Assembly: GCF_016808335.1 (NCBI RefSeq)
Contig: NC_053142.1
Location: 42,637,674-42,701,673 of the forward strand
DNA from: Panicum virgatum
Taxonomy: Eukaryota > Streptophyta > Magnoliopsida > Poales > Poaceae
Direction: 5' to 3'
DNA length: 64,000 nt
Each line of letters starts with the position of its first letter. The first letter of the stretch is position 1. Made by a program: the position numbers and the translations under genes. The notes under the pieces are model-generated. The model worked only from the letters and a program-made list of their open reading frames with translations. It did no database searches and was not told the DNA's origin. Below, piece after piece: positions 60,562 to 64,000 of this stretch.

Positions 60562-63500
60562 ATGGGGTCCCTGACCGCCGCCGATGAGCCGCTGCCGCCG
60601 CTCAAGTACCCTCAGGCCCGCCGTGACGACGGCATTGTAGACGACTACCATGGCGTCCTCGTGCCGGACCCATACAGATGGTGAGTATTTTGCACCTGAT
60701 TTCTGCCGCTTATTACCTTTTAGTGTCTCGTTTTGGAAGAACTTAATGTTCGTTCCCGCACCTTGTGTTACTGCTCGCGTTATTGCTGTATAATAAATTT
60801 TTGCAGGCCTAATAATCGTAGACCATCACTGTATAGTAGCAGAGAAATTCTTTTAGATCAGTCTCAATGGAGGTTTTATGACATTAAATATCATCAATTT
60901 TGCTGATATGATAAGAAGAGAGAAGAATGAGATTTCATGGAATGTGAAAAGAGTTTCATCACCATGAAACTCATCTGGCATAGTTACCTACTTCTCAGTG
61001 TAACTGCGCCTATGAAATTCTCACTGAGACTGGCCTTAATTTACGCAGTGAAAAATCGGCAACTATGTTTTCACTTTCTACTAAAGTGAACCGTATTTTT
61101 TCCTTCAGGAAAAGCAGTCGAAAAGGCAACAATTTCATAGCCCAATCTACCATTTCTGCTATAATCATTGATACGCAGACCCTTGATGGAGAGGAAAGAG
61201 GCAAATATATCTCATTAAATAAGATGCAACCCCATATACTAAATTTACCGTTTCATCAGAACCCACGGGCCACAGTGTAAAAAATTAGTACCCATGCACG
61301 TGACGTGGTACTGGCGCGCATGCAGGGCACACCCACCCTCAGACCCTCTTGTGGCCCTGTGCCCCCACATGATCCTCTGAATTCCCTGCAGCAAGGCGCC
61401 ACTGCCAATGGCGGCACGGTTTACACTGCTGAATCCCGTCTGACCTAACCTAACCTGCTAAGCGCCGTCAGCATCCAGGGCCGGCAGCCACCACTCGCCG
61501 GTGCCAAGTTTGACTACTGACAACTTATAAATAAGGAAAAGTTGTTTTAAACTTCAACTATCACAAAAATAATTTAATTTTTAATCTTCAACTATAAAAT
61601 TGGATGACAGAGACCATCCAATTGACACTGAAACCGGATAAATTTAGCCTTCTAAGTGGTTTTAAAGGTGTTTTTTTTATTTTAGAAAAATTAAAATATT
61701 CAAATTCAAATTTAAAATTCGTAATTTATTTTAGTTTAAAAAATACGATACATGTGCCAACATTTTTCTAAAAATATAATCTATATTTTAGCATTCTACT
61801 TGATTGTTCATATCCATTTTTTTATATCTCTACTAGTATCTGTTTGCTTATAGTTATGCCTATTGTTTATAAATTTACACTAAATTAGTTTTGATTTTTT
61901 TAATCTAATTATTTATTTCTTATTTTTTTTAAAAAAATACAAAACCACTTTTAAAACCACCTAAGTACTGAAATTTGTGCGGTTTTAATAATTGGTCGAC
62001 CCTCGTTATCCGATTTTTTTGTTGAATGTTGAAAATTGGACTTTTATGATAGTTCAAGATGTCAATTGGACTTTTTTTTTATGATTGCGAGCACGCTGTT
62101 TTGTGTTTCATGGTTTACACATACCGCTGCCGGTTGATTAACAGGATGGAGGAGCTGGACTCGGAGGAGGTGAAGCAGTTCGTGGACGCGCAGGCGGCCG
62201 TGTCCGACGCCGTGCTGTCCACCTGCGACCACCGCGGGCGCCTGCGCGGGCAGCTCACCGCGCTCTTCGACCACCCGCGCTTCCGCGCGCCGCTGAAGCG
62301 CGGCGGCAGCTACTTCTTCTTCCACAACCCGGGGCTCCGGCCGCACAGCGCCCTCTACGTGCAGCACGGGCTGGGCGGCGACCCCCGCGTGCTGCTGGAC
62401 CCCGCCGCCTTCAGCGAGGACGGCACGGTGTCGCTCGGCGTGGTCGGCGTGAGCGACGGCGGTGACCACCTGGCCTACGGCACCAGCGGCAGCGGCAGCG
62501 ACTGGGTCACCGTCAGGGTCATGCGCGTGCGCGACGGGGAGCACCTGCCCGACACACTGGCCTGGGTGAGCGCCTCAAGCCATCAAGCCTGCCTGCCTCC
62601 TGACGACACGAGCTCTTTATCGATCAGCATCAGCTGTCTCTCAGAGTTTCAGACTTTCAGTTCAGCTAGCTGATCCGATCCCTGACTGAATTGTATCTTC
62701 CAAAAAAAAATGCAACGGTGCATGCAGGTGAAATTCTCGCGCATCGCGTGGACTCGAGACGGGCTGGGGTTCTTCTACTCTCGTTTTCCAGCTCCAAGGT
62801 CAGTGCAGAAATTTAGTTGTTTTGAAGAAACGGCAACTGTGTGTGTTTCAAGCTTCAGCGGGCAATGTTGGTGTGCTGGTGAGCAGGGATGGTGAAGCGG
62901 TGGATTCTGGGATCAAGACTGACGTCAACCTCAACCACGAAGTCTACTACCATTTCCTTGGGACGGACCAGTCGCAGGACGTGTTGTGCTGGAGAGACCC
63001 TGACCATCCCAAGTACATCTACATCCCTGAAGTCACTGAAGACGGCAAGGTGTGTTGTGCTTTTTGTTTTGTAAAAAATTCCTAATGTCAAAGCACTGAC
63101 AGCAGCGAAGGTAGTCCAGTCCTAATGTGACATCTGTTGTTCCTTTGTGGCAGTATGTGATCCTTTCGGTTTCAGAAACTTCAGACCCCGTGAACAAACT
63201 GTACTACTGCGATCTCTCAGCTCTTGCCCATGGTCTGGAAGGCCTGAAGGGCACCCACGGCGTGCTCCCCTTCGTTAAGCTCGTGGACAGGTTCGAGGCG
63301 CACTACGGCCTCATCGCCAACGACGGCACCGAGTTCACATTCCTCACCAACAAGGACGCTCCGAGGTACAAGCTGTCGAGGGTCGACGTCGACGAGCCCG
63401 GATCGTGGGCAGACGTCCTTCCTGAGGACGAGAAGGCTGTCCTGGAATCGGCCTGCGCCGTCCATGGCGACAAGCTCCTGGTGAACTACCTGTCCGATGT

Positions 63501-64000
63501 CAAGTACGTCCTGCAGATGAGGAGCTTGGTTACTGGGGAGCTGCTTCGTGACATACCCATTGACATCGGCACCGTCAACGGGATCTCCGGTAGACGAGTG
63601 GACTCTGAAGTGTTCGTCGAGTTCGCGAGCTTCCTTACCCCGGGAATCATCTATAGGTGCGATGTCAGCACTGAGGTCCCGGAGATGAACGTGTACAGAG
63701 AGATTTCAGTTCCTGGCTTCGATCGAAACGAGTTCGAAGCAAAGCAGGTAACTTTGCTAACCTGAAGAAACTGTCAAGAAATACAACTTTTCTTGTCTGA
63801 ATAACCTGAGCATCATATCTGAACTACACTGTTGTTGTTTTTATTTTCAGGTGTTCTACCCAAGCAAGGACGGAACCAAGATCCCGATGTTCATCGTCTC
63901 CAAGAAGAACCTGGACCTGAACGGATCGCACCCGGCGCTGCTGTTCGGCTACGGCGGCTTCGGCATGAGCGTGACGCCGCAGTTCAGCGTCGCCCGCGTG
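60562..64000 (+). CDS. prolyl oligopeptidase (S9A), 5' part, cut by window end
   Basis: Exons are 60562-60680, 62145-62565, 62728-62798, 62887-63049, 63154-63747 and 63851 onward, all in frame. The start ([21 protein letters not shown]) leads into the conserved [23 protein letters not shown] block. Next is the seven-bladed propeller region ([43 protein letters not shown]), and the catalytic alpha/beta domain begins at [15 protein letters not shown], ending in GYGGFGMSV at the window edge. The catalytic Ser, Asp and His are beyond the window. It is a cytosolic serine peptidase that cleaves short peptides after Pro. For exon 4 the acceptor GAGCAG at 62886 restores the frame; a longer upstream frame from 62822 does not join. 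Intron 1 is 1464 bp and holds a MITE-like insert. Confidence 0.9.
61551..62060. mobile_element. MITE-like insert in prolyl oligopeptidase intron 1
   Basis: CTTCAACTATCACAAAAA near 61552 reappears inverted as CTTTTATGATAGTTCAAG at 62041-62058, enclosing about 470 bases of AT-rich non-coding DNA. No target duplication could be confirmed and the class is unknown. Confidence 0.4.

Noticed and set aside
62822..62886. Longer frame upstream of prolyl oligopeptidase exon 4
   Set aside because: Joining from the acceptor CTTCAG at about 62858 gives the wrong frame after exon 3; GAGCAG at 62886 joins AG|G in frame and matches the expected family sequence.

Overview
The window is plant nuclear DNA, almost certainly from a grass (Poaceae, probably the PACMAD/panicoid side). 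The evidence is intron-split genes with GT..AG junctions, very GC-rich 5' exons, grass repeat families and several nested transposons. From memory, the gene order thioredoxin-like 3-3, LSD1-like demethylase, alpha-L-fucosidase 1, FAD oxidoreductase, CDPK, and further along cis-zeatin O-glucosyltransferase, resembles a block on rice chromosome 4 (Os04g0556xxx to Os04g0560600). That recollection was not checked here.

Layout. At 1.7-2.9 kb is a thioredoxin-like gene (+). At 3.5-6.8 kb is a decayed Mutator-like transposase (-). At 8.2-10.8 kb is an LSD1/FLD-type histone demethylase (-). At 11.5-14.9 kb is an alpha-L-fucosidase gene (-), broken in this copy by a 185-bp tandem duplication and a stop codon. 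At 15.5-18.8 kb is a 13-exon FAD oxidoreductase (+), and at 19.8-22.3 kb an 8-exon calcium-dependent protein kinase (-). At 23.2-26.9 kb is a non-autonomous LTR retroelement with a small hAT-like MITE inside one LTR. At 27.7-35.1 kb is a small plant gene whose second intron (6.7 kb) holds nested transposons. One of these is a structurally complete mariner-like element (29.0-32.6 kb) with an uninterrupted 555-residue transposase model.

At 36.7-43.7 kb is a large Mutator-like element with ~205-bp terminal inverted repeats and a perfect 9-bp target duplication. It carries a transposase gene and a second gene encoding a plant-mobile-domain protein, both now broken. The rest is an IQD calmodulin-binding gene (44.8-45.5 kb, +), an MSL10-type mechanosensitive channel (46.1-49.3 kb, -), an intronless zeatin-type UDP-glycosyltransferase (52.4-53.8 kb, +), a decayed Ty1/copia element (54.5-59.3 kb) and the 5' half of a prolyl oligopeptidase gene (60.6 kb to the window end, +).

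The cellular genes are not one pathway; they are neighbours in a gene-rich stretch, and transposon insertion explains most of the spacing. Exon models were built by hand from splice signals and reading-frame continuity. In each model given as complete, the exon lengths sum to a multiple of three. The most interesting items are the mariner element inside a host intron with an unexplained antisense ORF, the Mutator-like element with a mobile-domain cargo gene, its palindromic ends and directional nonsense mutations, and the fucosidase lesion.
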